From Megalopta genalis (taxonomy: Eukaryota; Arthropoda; Insecta; Hymenoptera; Halictidae), in assembly GCF_051020955.1 (NCBI RefSeq), contig NC_135013.1, positions 44,707,087 to 44,771,086 on the forward strand: a stretch of 64,000 bases of DNA. The letters are read 5' to 3'. The notes beneath the pieces are model-generated. The model searched no databases, was not told where the DNA came from, and worked only from the letters and a program-made list of their open reading frames with translations. Made by a program: the position numbers and the translations under genes. Shown piece by piece: positions 1 to 10,432 of the stretch. Numbering within the stretch: position 1 is the first letter of the stretch; every line of letters begins with the position of its first letter.

Positions 1-550
1 ATGATGTGATATTATTGTCTGACAGCCATAAACAATGTTATTCTCTGTATAATATCAGATCCTCTAATAACAAGTCTCATGATTTTAAGTCTCAAGTATT
101 GGAATAATCCATCAATAATGATACGTAATTACTAGGGATGGGATCAAGTTACTCACGAACCCGAGTCAATTTCAATGACCGGGTTCCGATTACTACCCAA
201 AAGCAATAAAGTCCCAATGATTGTACTTGAAATGTATTCATTCTATACAAGTAGACATATTGAAGTACGACTAAGTGAAGTAAGACTTAGAAGTACTTCG
301 ATGTTACGGAGATTCGATTCTTTAATAAGCAATAGTCGAATCTTGAAAATCAGAGTTTCGTAACAGTTGCCATCGCCAAAGTACAGTAATTTCTCCTGGA
401 AATGCCAAATTTCGGGTTGTTGAGAATTTCCCTGTGCTGATCCTACGCCTATGTAATTTGTTGCTACGCCTATGCTAAGGGTCGAGTCAGGTTTGGGTAT
501 GAGTCAAATAAGAAAAACCGCCGAGTTACAAATTACGTGACCAATCTTCA

Positions 551-657
551 TCGAATCATAGCATGTGGCTTCCAAATTGTCTTGAATCGTGGCATGTGGC
601 CTTCGAATTGTCTTCGAATCGTGGCATGTGGCCTCCGAATTGCCTTCGAATCGTGAC
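551..657. repeat. Tandem repeat, 31-32 bp unit, about 3.3 copies
   Basis: Units beginning near 551, 582, 614 and 646 share the core tcgaatcgtggcatgtggcc followed by a ttcgaattgtc-like spacer. The array lies inside the hAT-type element at 133-928. It may be a subterminal array of binding sites or simple slippage; the sequence does not decide. Confidence 0.75.
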
Positions 658-716
658 AAAAAATTAGAAATAAAAAGTTAAGTCATCGTTTTTATTCTAG
701 CGTTACTATGTATTCA

Positions 717-899
717 TATTAATGTAGACCGGCATGCTGGTCGCTGCCTTTTTTTGCCGACTGCCTCGAGTTTCTATAAAACCCAGCCGCGAGGCTCGAA
801 GAATCGTGTCTGAGTATCTGGCGATTACCGTTTTCATCTGTTTTTTCAACATCGCTCCACAAAATTACGAGCTCCGGGCCTTCTAGGGAGAATTTACTG
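717..899. mobile_element. Foldback MITE, TTTACTG-ended family, copy 1 (left end eroded)
   Basis: The right end reads ggagaatttactg followed by TA (900-901), as in the better copy at 44720-44906. The centre carries the shared hairpin core agccgcgaggctcg followed by an aatcg tract. The left terminal repeat is not recognisable. It sits inside the 133-928 element, so it is the younger of the two insertions or a passenger of it. Confidence 0.5.
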
Positions 900-928
900 T
901 ACTTGCAGTACACTTGATCTCATCTCTA

Positions 929-1840
929 GTAACTACCATAATGAACTTATTGTTCAAGAGCAAAAACAAATCAATGTTTTCAGAAACCTCTCCCAAATAA
1001 ATAAAGAAAGTATAAAATGTGTCAATGTTTGATCTGAAGGCTCGGATTTGTGGAGCCTAACCATAACAATCCAGTTTTTTTGTCAGGTTTCTAAAGTACA
1101 GTCACTGCCGGAGATTCGTTTAGTGAAGAGCTTCCTCGCGTGAGGAAATTCAATCTTGAAAGAAAGATTTTTTTATTGCCATTACTAACATAGCAATAGA
1201 AAAAAATAGATATCAATAATCACATTATGTAATTTCTTACGAAGGTGAACAACGTATATTTCATTTTGTTGCTTGTCAGTAAGCAAGTTTTTACAGTATT
1301 CACAGTATGTTTTGTCCAATTTTTGGAAGGAATCGACCAGTGGGTGCAGTCGCACCGCGCCGCGCCACGAAAATTTACTAGCTCTTTGCCGGGCATATTT
1401 TAGAATATTCGTTTCCACGGCGCTGCACCGCCGTCTACGTTTGTGAAACACCGAAGGAGTTCTTTAATCAACAGCGGCCCGTACTTTATCAGCACCTGTA
1501 TTCAAGCATACCCCCCTCCGTCTCGCTTTAAATGTTATCCTTCACCCTGGCGCCGCATCGGCCCAGGATTATGCATCTTGGGTGTAGCTGAGTTCGAGAA
1601 ATGGAATGAATAGAGAATAAGGAGGGCGAGTACGAAAGGCGATGCTGCTGGCGAGGAAAAAATAACGCATCCTCGTCGAGAAGAGGCAGAGTTCGACGGA
1701 GGAAATTTGATTTTTGGCGAAGCTCGCTCAGCAAGTGTTTCTCATTTGCTTGCGCTTGGCTTCGGACTGTGATTGGGCGGTGATACGATGGAGTTACTGT
1801 GATTTTGTACAGTGTACCACGAAAGTATTTGAACGGTTCC
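929..1840. other. Gene-less stretch, partly GC-richer
   Basis: No coding region is supported. The part 1320-1860 is noticeably richer in CG dinucleotides than its surroundings, with short open frames that lack any recognisable domain. It could be conserved noncoding DNA or an untranslated exon; nothing in the sequence settles this. Confidence 0.3.
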
Positions 1841-1874
1841 AAATTGGCGATGAAATCTACAATTTGAGTATTGA

Positions 1875-2047
1875 TACGTAACTTCTAAAGAGGAGGTGCG
1901 ATTATTTCAGCGTTGCGGCTCGTTTTTATAGTTATTGACAATTGGTAATTATAAAAACAAGCCGCAAGGCTCGAATAATCGTATCTCCTCTTCCCAAATT
2001 GTCCATTTTTGTGTACAAGCTGAGCGTCAATTAGGGACAATTTACTG
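1875..2047. mobile_element. Foldback MITE, TTTACTG-ended family, copy 2
   Basis: The centre is a strong hairpin: gcggctcgtttttatagtt on the left arm pairs with the inverted attataaaaacaagccgc on the right arm around a short AT loop. The flanking tracts gaggaggtgcgatta and taatcgtatctcctc extend the pairing. The right end is ggacaatttactg followed by TA (2048-2049). The left terminus has drifted. Same family as 717-899 and 44720-44906. Confidence 0.6.
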
Positions 2048-2049
2048 TA

Positions 2050-4264
2050 GCTGTTTGCGGCTTTAAGAGGGTAATATGGAGTGAACCGTTAAAATAAGGA
2101 TGATTTTGTGTAATTTTGTTTATAACATAAAATATTGATGGAACTTCTCGTCACTTTCCACACACATTCGTTTTATTCCTTTTCATTGTTTTCATTTGTT
2201 TTTCACGAACCTAACGTTGATTGGCGTCCGGTCTAGCATTTGTTTCTTCAATCTAGAGAAAAATATATAACGGAGTTCCTTCCATAATAAAACTATTGAA
2301 AATCTTCAGAAAAAATACAAATTATTTGCATCGATTGGAAGAAAAGGGGAGTTAAATTGAAATTGATTATTTCTCTTAATTATTTGAATAAGTTGTAAAT
2401 AATATATCAATAACGTTTCATTACTCTTATGTTCTTCTTACGTTCTTGTATTTGACCTGCTCATTGTTATCATGAATGCGTAACATCCTCAGTTAATTTC
2501 TCCCATTAATTAAGGCTTTGGTACATGATCTCGATCTCTGAAGGAACTGTTCTTTAAATTTCTAATAAATGTTCTAATAAATCTTCATTCAGAAAAGAGT
2601 TGTTTAACTAGGTTTAATTAACTAGGTTTAACTAGATGATTTTTCAATTGTGAACGTTTACAAACACATTATCGCAAAAGAAATAAAATTGTTAAAAACA
2701 AATTTTTGTTGCAATCAACGTAAATATAATGTTGGTCGTACTAATATGCGTTATATGGGACAATAAAATGGAAGAATTTTTTGTTGAAAAAAGAAGACAA
2801 TGAAAAGTTTCTGGACAGCGACACCGATTGTAAATAACGTATCCATCGTCTCCAGTTAAGAGCTTATGTAAGATGTAAAATTTGCGGAATGGAAAATTTA
2901 GTAAATTTTTACAAACGCAATTTTGATACAACTATCGAGATTATGTATCTGGATTGGAATCACAGTGTCATAAGTCATGTTTTCGAAAATGTTAAAAAGA
3001 CGAATGAAATAAATTATGAAGTTACTTTAAATTAACTTAATTCTAAATGATCTTAACAATAAATTTGGTCAGTAAACAGTACACATATTAATAAACAATA
3101 ATACTTCTTGTTTCTTACAATGAAGAAAATGTGAAATTCGAAGATATATTGTAAGAGTTATCAGCTGTTTATTACATGCTGTAGAGAAGTTTGAACAGTA
3201 AATTGAACTGTTTAAGAATTCTTAACTTCTTTTTCCTTGGTCTTCAGTTTTTGGGAATTTTAATAGATAGAAGAGACACATTTTCAATTTCTATGCACTT
3301 AAAGTCTATTAACTGATTTATTAACATATTATTCATGTAAAAGTTTCTCAAAATGTAAATTGATTTCAAGTACGTAATGACAACAGCAATGTGATTGTTA
3401 ATATAATTAGAAGTTACTTTTTGAAATCGTTAATTACATTTTACTCTAATTACCTCAGTCGCAATTACAGACCAGTAATAATTAGCTATTAGAGAAAATA
3501 ACCTGTAATTGGTAATGTGTTATTGGATTAGATTTCGTTGAACTTTAATCTATGTCTAGAATAGCACTGTTCAACAAATTTGAACATTTTTTTCTGATCT
3601 GTAATATGAGCCGTTTATTTTGAATAACATATAATAATAATAACAATAATAATTTGATTTCACTCCATACTTTTGCATTATAGTGTTTGATGTTTTTACA
3701 TATATTTATGTTAAATTGATAATATTTTTTAAATATTATCACGTTCCAAAGTATCATTGCCTTGTAATCATTGCAAAAATGATTAAAGCTTAAAGTTTGA
3801 TTAATGTCGTAAAAAAATTTACAATACCATGTTCCCGAAGAACCTATGAGAAAGTATTCTTCTTTTATCGATGAAGAACAATAGCTTCGCTACTGAATAA
3901 TTAATAATTAAACTAGAAAATACAACATATGAAAGATGTACAAATTCTTTGAATATATACCATTGTCAATAATTTTCACAATATCTATTTCCGGCAACAG
4001 CTTAACTGATCCCTGTACTTACACGAACGTAATCAATTTCAATACATTGTAGTCTAGTTGATTTTATGACACTTAAAAAATTCATCTTCAACAATAATTC
4101 AGAATAAATTTTATCAACTGGAAGCCTATTAATAGGATTTTAAATCATTGTGCTATAGTAATTGTTGGACCAGTCAGGATTGTTTGCTTTCTATGGTCTG
4201 GATCACTCGGTAGGGTGTTTTCATAGGTGTCACTCCTTATCCTTTGGATCATGGAGGTTCCAAT
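2050..4264. other. AT-rich gene-less stretch
   Basis: More than 2 kb with no supportable coding region, RNA gene or terminal-repeat pair. Only short chance frames and a TAA-type simple repeat near 3628-3655 are seen. Confidence 0.4.
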
Positions 4265-4604
4265 AGTTGAGCCGTTTGTTTTGAAAGTGGCATAAGTCAC
4301 TTTGTTTTTAAGTCGATATATTTAAGGGTTTGCGTTTTAACACGTTTAAAAATATGGATGCTAACTTTCGAGAAGATTTACTTGCATTTGTTAACTCAGG
4401 ATACTGATATTTTTCTCAGTATAAATAATTTCGTATAAACATTAAAAAATCACCACTTTTCATTACGATAAAGTGACTTAAGCCACTTTCAAAATAAATA
4501 GTTTAGAAAAATGACTGACATATATTAATTTTGTCCGACGTATTTTGCTGAAGTGATGTTTTAAAAGGACAGTGATTTACTAAAATTGTTGAATAAATTA
4601 CATA

Positions 4605-4747
4605 TATGAGCCGTTTATTTTGAAAGTGGCATAAGTCACTCTTTTTTTTTTAAATGAAAAGATACCGTTCAATTGTAATTAGTGTTACCATTAACTCGAT
4701 TTTTTTGAAAAAGTGACTTAAGCCACTTTCAAAATAAACGGCTCATA
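4605..4747. mobile_element. 143-bp MITE of the TATGAGCCG family, nested
   Basis: It begins tatgagccgtttattttg and ends with the inverse caaaataaacggctcata, flanked by TA on both sides (4603-4604 and 4748-4749). The interior matches the right terminus of the host element (about 5404-5496), including the tract around ataccgttcaattgtaatta. The related element at 57161-58216 lacks this insert at the equivalent position, which shows it moved as a unit. Confidence 0.85.
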
Positions 4748-4866
4748 TAATAATAATTTATACCATGAACATGTTTAATATAAAGGTTTGATTTAAGTAT
4801 TTTTTCTTTTAATATTCATAAAAAGTATAAGTATAAGTAATTTATAAGAAGATACATCAGTTCAAT

Positions 4867-5178
4867 TTAATTTTCGTGATCAATAGGAGTGATTAAGTCC
4901 TCGGAAATCGTGTTTTGTTTCAAATTTTTTAAATAACTGTGGTATATTGGGGGTATATAATTAAGCAAGTCCATCATGTCTTTGTATTTTGCTGAAGAAA
5001 CAGGACGAGATCCAGCGTATAACGGATCCAATTCTATTTGTGAATAACGCCTAGGTCTTCCTCTTTTTGGTGACAAATCAAATTTGCTGGCGGGTCTGGA
5101 GGTAGCCGCCACATCACTATAATATAATTTACAAAACTGCACTATTCTCTCTTTCGCACTTATAAATATAAGTCCTGT
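4867..5178 (-). pseudogene. 3' coding fragment of an unrecognised transposon protein with AT-hook-like motif
   Basis: The minus-strand open frame ends IDHEN-stop at 4867 and carries a basic segment with KRGRPRR, which contains the RGRP core of an AT-hook. The tail that follows is rich in Y and L (LDPLYAGSRPVSSAKYKDMM, then a YHSYLKNLK block). The frame has no convincing ATG: upstream (minus sense) lies a polypyrimidine-poor but consensus-like acceptor, ttattttcag, suggesting this is a terminal exon. The copy at 57161-58216 keeps the same tail but has lost the basic segment. I cannot name the family. A DNA-binding or nuclear role is only suggested by the AT-hook. The rest of the protein is absent from both copies, so both are internally deleted. 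Confidence 0.5.
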
Positions 5179-5498
5179 GATCACAACTTTTTTAAAAATA
5201 CTGAAAATAATTCAAAACAATACTTCACACATACTTATCACACGTTTCTATTTCTTTTACACTAAGCCCCGCAATTAATTTCCTGAGTACAGCGACTTAC
5301 GCCACTTTCAAAATAAACATATTTGTTATACCGTTAATTAGCAAAACTTCTCTCGAACAAATCTCAATATTTCTCAACTTATTGATTGCAAATTTTTTTA
5401 AAATAAAAAGATACCGTTCAATTGTAATTAGTGTTACCATTAACTCAATTTTTTTGAAAAAGTGACTTATGCCACTTTCAAAATAAACGGCTCATATC

Positions 5499-5810
5499 CA
5501 GTAGACGATTCTTGTAGAGTTTCTCATCCAAGAGACAAATTCGAAAGCAGAATTGCTCTTTCACCCTCAGTTTTTGAAAAACAAGAATATAAGTGACCGA
5601 GATTTAAACGCCATTTTTAAATTTTCGTTATAGACTCAAATAAAAAAGTTGAGAAACGTGAGTTTTTTTCGTCATTCTAAGTAATAGCAAAATTTAAAAA
5701 AACGTGTTTTGTCATTGTACAGTGACAAGTCATTTATTTCAGTTTTAAAAAAGTTATTACGTTTCAAAAGATATTCGAATACCTTCTGCAGGGGTTGTAG
5801 AAAGAAAACG
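5499..5810. mobile_element. Fragment of Tc1-like foldback MITE
   Basis: It starts cagtagacgattcttg directly after the 4266-5496 element and contains the tracts gttatagactcaaataaaaaagt and gtcattctaagtaatagc shared with the copies at 8360, 16204 and 19832. It ends in a degraded attcgaataccttctg. Interior portions are missing compared with the 707-bp copy. Confidence 0.5.
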
Positions 5811-6640
5811 CGTATATCACCCAGAAATACAAAATCAAAGAAAATGCATAATTCCAACATATTTCAGACTTCTGCACTCTTCAACTTTCTTCATAACGAG
5901 ATTCATCCCTCTTCATTATTGTAGACATTTTATTATACAGTGTATCCTAAAATTATTGTACAAACGAGAAATGAAGGATTCCTGAGGTCATTTAAAATAA
6001 TAATCAATAAAATTTAAATAATTTTGTTTGCCTATATCAACTTATTTATCAAATTAAATTTTTATGCAAATTATTTTAAACGAAACTGTAACCATAATTA
6101 CAAAATCCTAGATATAATAAAAACTGTATTTATACACGTTGTTATTAGGAACAAGTATGTCAAATTGTTCATGAATAAAAACAAGATTGCTTATATTGTA
6201 AAATCGAGTCAAATACAATAATATTATGATAATTCGACTACTAGATTAATATGAATTAAATATACCGTGCATCGGTTAAGATATAGGAGCAGAATAAAAT
6301 TCTATTTTTTCGATTAATAAAATGATTTATTTTTTTTATTAATTTTGTTAAAAACACTTGAAATTAGCAATTGATTGATAACATTTACATGGATTTTCAA
6401 TCAATTTTGCCAACAAGGTCACATTACATAAATATGTTTTTCAATACTTCATTTTTTCACCTAACTAGACGCGTTACCCTGTCATCCTATTTACTCGCTG
6501 AAATCCACAGGCAGCTGTCAATAATACTTGTCGTGTTTGTTTTCGCGTGAAATCGACGAATGCATTTTTCGGTAGGTACATAAATTTTAATTTGCTTCCA
6601 AAAGTTATCGATACGCTCGGTTTTCGGTGATTGTCGATTC
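5811..6640. other. AT-rich gene-less stretch
   Basis: No supportable gene or repeat boundary is seen. Short open frames here are AT-rich and have no recognisable domains. Confidence 0.35.
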
Positions 6641-6651
6641 GTAAGTATCCT

Positions 6652-6835
6652 CATGTGTTACGCATTACGATTGCCACGCTGGCAAATGTCAAGTGTTTAT
6701 TACGCGCTGCGATTGTACTGCTGCGAATGTCAATGTTTATTGTGCGCTGCGATTGTCCCGTTGGTAAATATTAATGTTTATTATGCACTGCGATTCTCGC
6801 GTCCGCGATTGTTAATTCCACATTACGCGAGTGAA
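6652..6835. repeat. Tandem repeat, 41-bp unit, about 4 copies
   Basis: Copies starting near 6652, 6693, 6734 and 6775 share tgtttatt followed by a gcgctgcgatt core. The period is 41 bp, not a multiple of 3, so the apparent open frame across it is unlikely to be a selected protein repeat. The units are richer in CG than the surrounding DNA. Confidence 0.7.
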
Positions 6836-7239
6836 ATACAAAAAGAACTGTTATTAAATTTTCCAGCCGAGATAACAAACTTAAATAGTATGGGGTTTGC
6901 GGACGGTTTCAGCCGTTAATATCGAACGATGACACGATATCAGTGAAAGAAAAATAAATACCACAGTATTTGGAAATGATACAAATACAGTGTTCTGAAC
7001 ATGAATTTTATAGTAATTAAGTATTGGTAGGTATTAGGATGCACTGGATATATTTACATAATACCGTAGAGACTCTCTCTTATCTGAAGGTTTATTTTCG
7101 TAATATCCTGATATACTAAAACATTCTATTATCTAAAAATTTCATTCAGTTTATCCATTAGGCGATAATGTATCTAATATATGAGCCGTTTATTTTGAAA
7201 GTGGCATAAGTCACTTTACCGTAATGAAAAGTGGTGATA

Positions 7240-8173
7240 TAAGGTTGGTGCATATGAAATGTCGGATTTTCTTTATATGCGAACGTTTGTCTCCCTGTTT
7301 TCGTTATGCTTTTGTTTTTGGCATAACCTCGTTTATAGTCGTACTGTCCATTGTCAGAGTCACATTTCAACAAGGAAGATTTTCTCAAAAGTGTTCCATT
7401 TTGTTATTTGGTTTGAATTTCGTAAGGATATGAATTCAACCGATATTCGTGTCACTTTTTTATATGAGTATAAAGTTGGTAATAATGCTGGAAAAGCTGC
7501 ACGCTATATAAACCAGGCATTTGGGGAGAATACTGTTAACGATCGAAAAGTACAGCGTTGATTTAAAAATTTTCGGCCTGGTGATTTTTCCCTACAAAAT
7601 GAATCGTGTGGAAGACCCAAAATGTCTGCGAAAAATGATGCTCTGAAAGCATTGATGAAAACGTATCCAACTGTATCTACAAGGGAACTTGCTACCAGAA
7701 TGAAAGTTGACCATACAACAATATTGCGACATCATTCTGAAATGAAAAATTGAAAATTATACGTCCATCACTTGTTAATCGACATGGTTCAATACTTCTC
7801 CACGACAACGCTCACCCGCATACGTCGTACAAAACAATTGCGAAATTAAATGAATTAAAATATGAAATTTTGCAGCACCCAGCTTATTCGCTGATCTTTC
7901 GCGAACCGACTTTCATTTTTTTAAACATTTAGAACAGTTTTTATGGGCTAAACGGTATGAAAATGAATACAGTCTGAAAAATTCCATATCCGAGTTTATT
8001 GGTCCTAAAGATCAGAATTTGTTTAAGACAGGCATCTATGCATTAAAATCTTGTTGAGAAAAGTGTATTGAAGCAAATGGAACATATTTTGATTAAATAA
8101 ACAGCTTTTGAAAAAAGATATGCAGTTTTATATATTCACTTAAAAATCCGACATTTCGTACGCACCAACCTAA
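7240..8173 (+). mobile_element. Mariner (irritans-like), internally deleted
   Basis: The terminal repeats taaggttggtgcatatgaaa and the inverse of tacgcaccaacctaa bound the copy, with TA target duplications at 7238-7239 and 8174-8175. At 934 bp it is shorter than a typical 1.3-kb mariner. It lies inside the TATGAGCCG MITE, so it is the younger of the two. Confidence 0.85.
7430..8096 (+). pseudogene. Broken mariner transposase
   Basis: The ATG at 7430 starts an N-terminal helix-turn-helix region (FLYEYKVGNNAGKAARYIN, then NDRKVQR) that runs into a TGA where the family has a tryptophan before FKNFRPGDFS. The frame then continues through GRPKMS and a second DNA-binding segment ending near 7740. 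An internal deletion removes the part with the first catalytic aspartate and rejoins at KIIRPSLVNRHGSILLHDNA, so the second aspartate (in HDN) is kept. The third (DFHFFKHLEQF) survives only in a shifted frame after about 7900. The enzyme would cut and paste the mariner at TA sites, but this copy cannot encode it. Confidence 0.85.
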
Positions 8174-8359
8174 TATTTTAATGTTTATACGAAATTATTT
8201 ATACTGAGAAAAATATCAGTATCCTGAGATAACAAATACAAGTAAATCTTCTCGAAAGTTAGCATCCATATTTTTAAACATGTTAAAACGCAAATCCTTA
8301 AATATATCGACTTAAAAACAAAGTGACTTATGCCACTTTCAAAATAAACGGCTCATATA

Positions 8360-9066
8360 CAGTAGCTCACGAAAGTATTCTAATACCTTTTAAAACGCAA
8401 TAAGTTTTTTCAAACTGTGCTAAATGACTTGAATTTTTTTTAGATGATAGAGGAACTAATCCACGAGGCAAGAACTGAAATGCATTTTATTAATTTTGCT
8501 CTTACTTGGAATGACAAAAAAGGTAAAAAAATCTCGTTCTTTAACTTTTTTATCTGAGCTTATAGCAAACATTTAGAAACGGCCTTTTTAAAATCTCGGT
8601 AACTCATTGCATGCTGAAAATTTTATCAAAATCGGTTAATCCAGAGTCAAGCTGCAGACGTTGAAAGATTTCAAAAACTGCAGATTTCTTATAGCTTTTG
8701 GTCAAAAGTGTCAAAAATCGGTACAAAATTGCGATTTTATTTATTTTTTTTACGACTTTAATTATTCGTAACTCATACCAATATTTACCAATTTCGATAA
8801 AATTTTCAGCATGCATATAAGTTACCGAGATATACGAAAGGCATCTTTTAAATTTTTGTTATAAGCTCAGATAAAAAAGTTAAAAAACGAGAGTTTGTTA
8901 CTTTTCTTGTCATTTCAAATAAGAGCAAAATTAAGAAAAAGCATTTCAGTTATTGTCTCGTGGATTACTCCCACTATCAACTAAAAAACAAAATTGAGTC
9001 ATTTAGTTCAGTTTTAAAGAAGTTATTGCTTTTTAAAAAGTATTCGAATACTATCGTGAGCTACTG
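8360..9066. mobile_element. Tc1-like foldback MITE, 707 bp
   Basis: The ends are cagtagctcacgaaagtatt and its inverse, with TA on both sides (8358-8359, 9067-9068). The two halves of the interior are inverted copies of one another: atctcggtaactcattgcat pairs with a later tataagttaccgagatata. The copy folds back on itself and carries no transposase. It abuts the TATGAGCCG MITE, sharing its terminal TA. Confidence 0.75.
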
Positions 9067-9221
9067 TAGGTATCTAACATATTGTAAAATAAATGTTTGA
9101 GTCACAACCAATATAGTGCACCACATGTAAATATGCATTTCACCTGGCATAGAAAAAGTTTAAAACACGATACGACAGATAAAATGACGAACATGTATAG
9201 AAATTGCTTTATAGTAATATT

Positions 9222-10432
9222 TAGACTGTGGATGTTTATGCAAATGCTTATTTTTATAGAAAATAGGTAAAACAATGGGACCTGGACAGAAATATGTTTT
9301 ATAATTAGAGATTTCAAAAAACGTATTTTTTATTTTACACTTTATACATAATGCATATGTTTTGCATATTGAAGTTTAAAAACGTATGCAAAAATATACT
9401 TCGTACATTATTTGTCGTGTATGAATGCTTGTATGAAACATCTATCTCGTTAAATTAATTTGATCTAATTAGTAAGTACTCGTATCGTAATTGGATAGTG
9501 TCGATAACAGTAATATGTCAATTGCTGAAGAAGAACGACTTCATTTTTCATTAGTCAACGAAGTGCTATCATCTACAGAAAAGATTTCTTCAGAAGCACC
9601 ACTTCGCATAGAAGCTTTCCGCAAACCATTGAAAAATACTTTTCTGCCTCCAGAACCAATTTTGAATATATAGATAGAACACTTTGACAATATAAAAAGG
9701 TTAGTCAAGGTCTTTTTAAATAACCGCAACTGATAAAATGAACTTAGATAGATTTGAACAAAGCTATAATCATTTTATTCTTTATGTTAATAGGCAGTTT
9801 TAAGTTTTAAAGAGAAAGATGTTGCAGTTATTAAGACTGCACAAGAAGTGCTCTAACAAAATGAAATTCTGCAAAATTTGTTGTCTATAGAGACTCACTT
9901 AAACACCTTGTCGATCATGATTCAGAAATTAGAAACCATTAGATCGTTCCACAGGAATGTACATGAATTGTGAAATTCGACTGGAAAGCATCTCTGATGA
10001 TTGTGGAGAAAAAATTAAAAAGAAAATAAGTGCTACTTCAGAAACAAAAATAAAGGATTCATGGAATTAAGAAAAATTTCACGTATTTTAAGCGGTGAAT
10101 TTGTAGAAGAACCGATACATGTACGACAATACTGCTTGAGTAAATTTAAGTATACATCGATAACATCATGTGATGTGGAGCGATCATTTTTGGACTGCAA
10201 ATTAATTTTTACTGACAAACGTCACCAACTAACGCCATCAAATTTAGAAAAAATAATTGTAATTTACTGCAATTCAAAGTACAATACACCAGAATAACTG
10301 GTTTTTAATATTTAATATTACACCTAACACTTAATATAGTACATACTCGATATTGGAAACATTTGCATATTTTTCGTGCATAAATGTCATATGCTTTTTG
10401 CATATTTACCGTGCATAAACATCCACAGTCTA
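9222..10432 (+). mobile_element. hAT-type element with degraded transposase
   Basis: The terminal repeats tagactgtggatgtttatgc and its inverse bound the copy. The flanking octamers gtaatatt and gttatgat match at 5 of 8 bases, consistent with an old hAT target duplication. The same terminal motif, as TAGACTGCGGATYTTTATGC, occurs on many short MITEs in this window. This longer copy with coding remnants is a plausible relative of their source. Confidence 0.65.
10052..10297 (+). pseudogene. hAT transposase C-terminal dimerisation remnant
   Basis: The open frame contains CDVERSFLDCKLIFTDKR, then LTPSNLEKIIVIYCN and a stop. This resembles the conserved C-terminal dimerisation block of hAT transposases, in which an ERSFS-type motif precedes a short basic helix and an NLEK motif. 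Upstream, 9491-9673 holds another open piece (SIAEEERLHFSLVNEV), but stops separate the two and the RNase-H-like catalytic core is missing. The remnant lies inside terminal repeats typical of hAT elements. It is not expected to be functional. Confidence 0.65.

Larger units (their letters stand above)
133..928. mobile_element. hAT-type nonautonomous element with 8-bp target duplication
   Basis: The ends are imperfect inverted repeats starting TAGGGATGGGATCAAGT on the left and, read inward on the other strand, TAGAGATGAGATCAAGT on the right. The flanking octamers gtaattac (125-132) and gtaactac (929-936) match at 7 of 8 bases and fit the nTnnnnAn target pattern of hAT transposons. No transposase is visible inside, so the copy is nonautonomous. 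It contains a short tandem repeat (551-655) and, near its right end, a foldback MITE inserted later. Superfamily assignment rests on the target duplication and end structure only. Confidence 0.6.
4266..5496 (-). mobile_element. TATGAGCCG-family DNA transposon, 1.2-kb copy with 143-bp MITE inserted
   Basis: Outer ends read (ta)tgagccgtttgttttgaaag on the left and the inverse ctttcaaaataaacggctcat on the right. Each end holds a second, inwardly inverted copy of the motif (near 4471-4500 and 5291-5318) built around the imperfect palindrome AAGTGACTTAAGCCACTT. Flanking TA is preserved only in diverged form. The whole is the inverse of 57161-58216 with strong similarity. It carries the 3' part of an unrecognised protein gene on the minus strand (4867-5184) and a nested relative at 4605-4747. 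The superfamily is not established. Confidence 0.7.
7180..8357. mobile_element. 235-bp-type MITE of the TATGAGCCG family split by a mariner
   Basis: The two halves (7180-7237 and 8176-8357) together match one end of the larger element (about 4266-4500 and 57985-58216). They are bounded by tatgagccgtttattttg and its inverse, with TA at 7178-7179 and 8358-8359. A mariner occupies 7240-8173. The MITE consists of a single element end bracketed by the outer and the inner inverted motif. Confidence 0.8.

Noticed and set aside
300..345. tRNA-like phrase ggagattcgattcttt
   Set aside because: It lacks the full B-box consensus and no cloverleaf with an A-box can be drawn around it.
6653..6919. Cysteine-rich 88-codon frame
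   Set aside because: It is produced by a 41-bp tandem repeat whose period is not a multiple of three, so no protein repeat is maintained.
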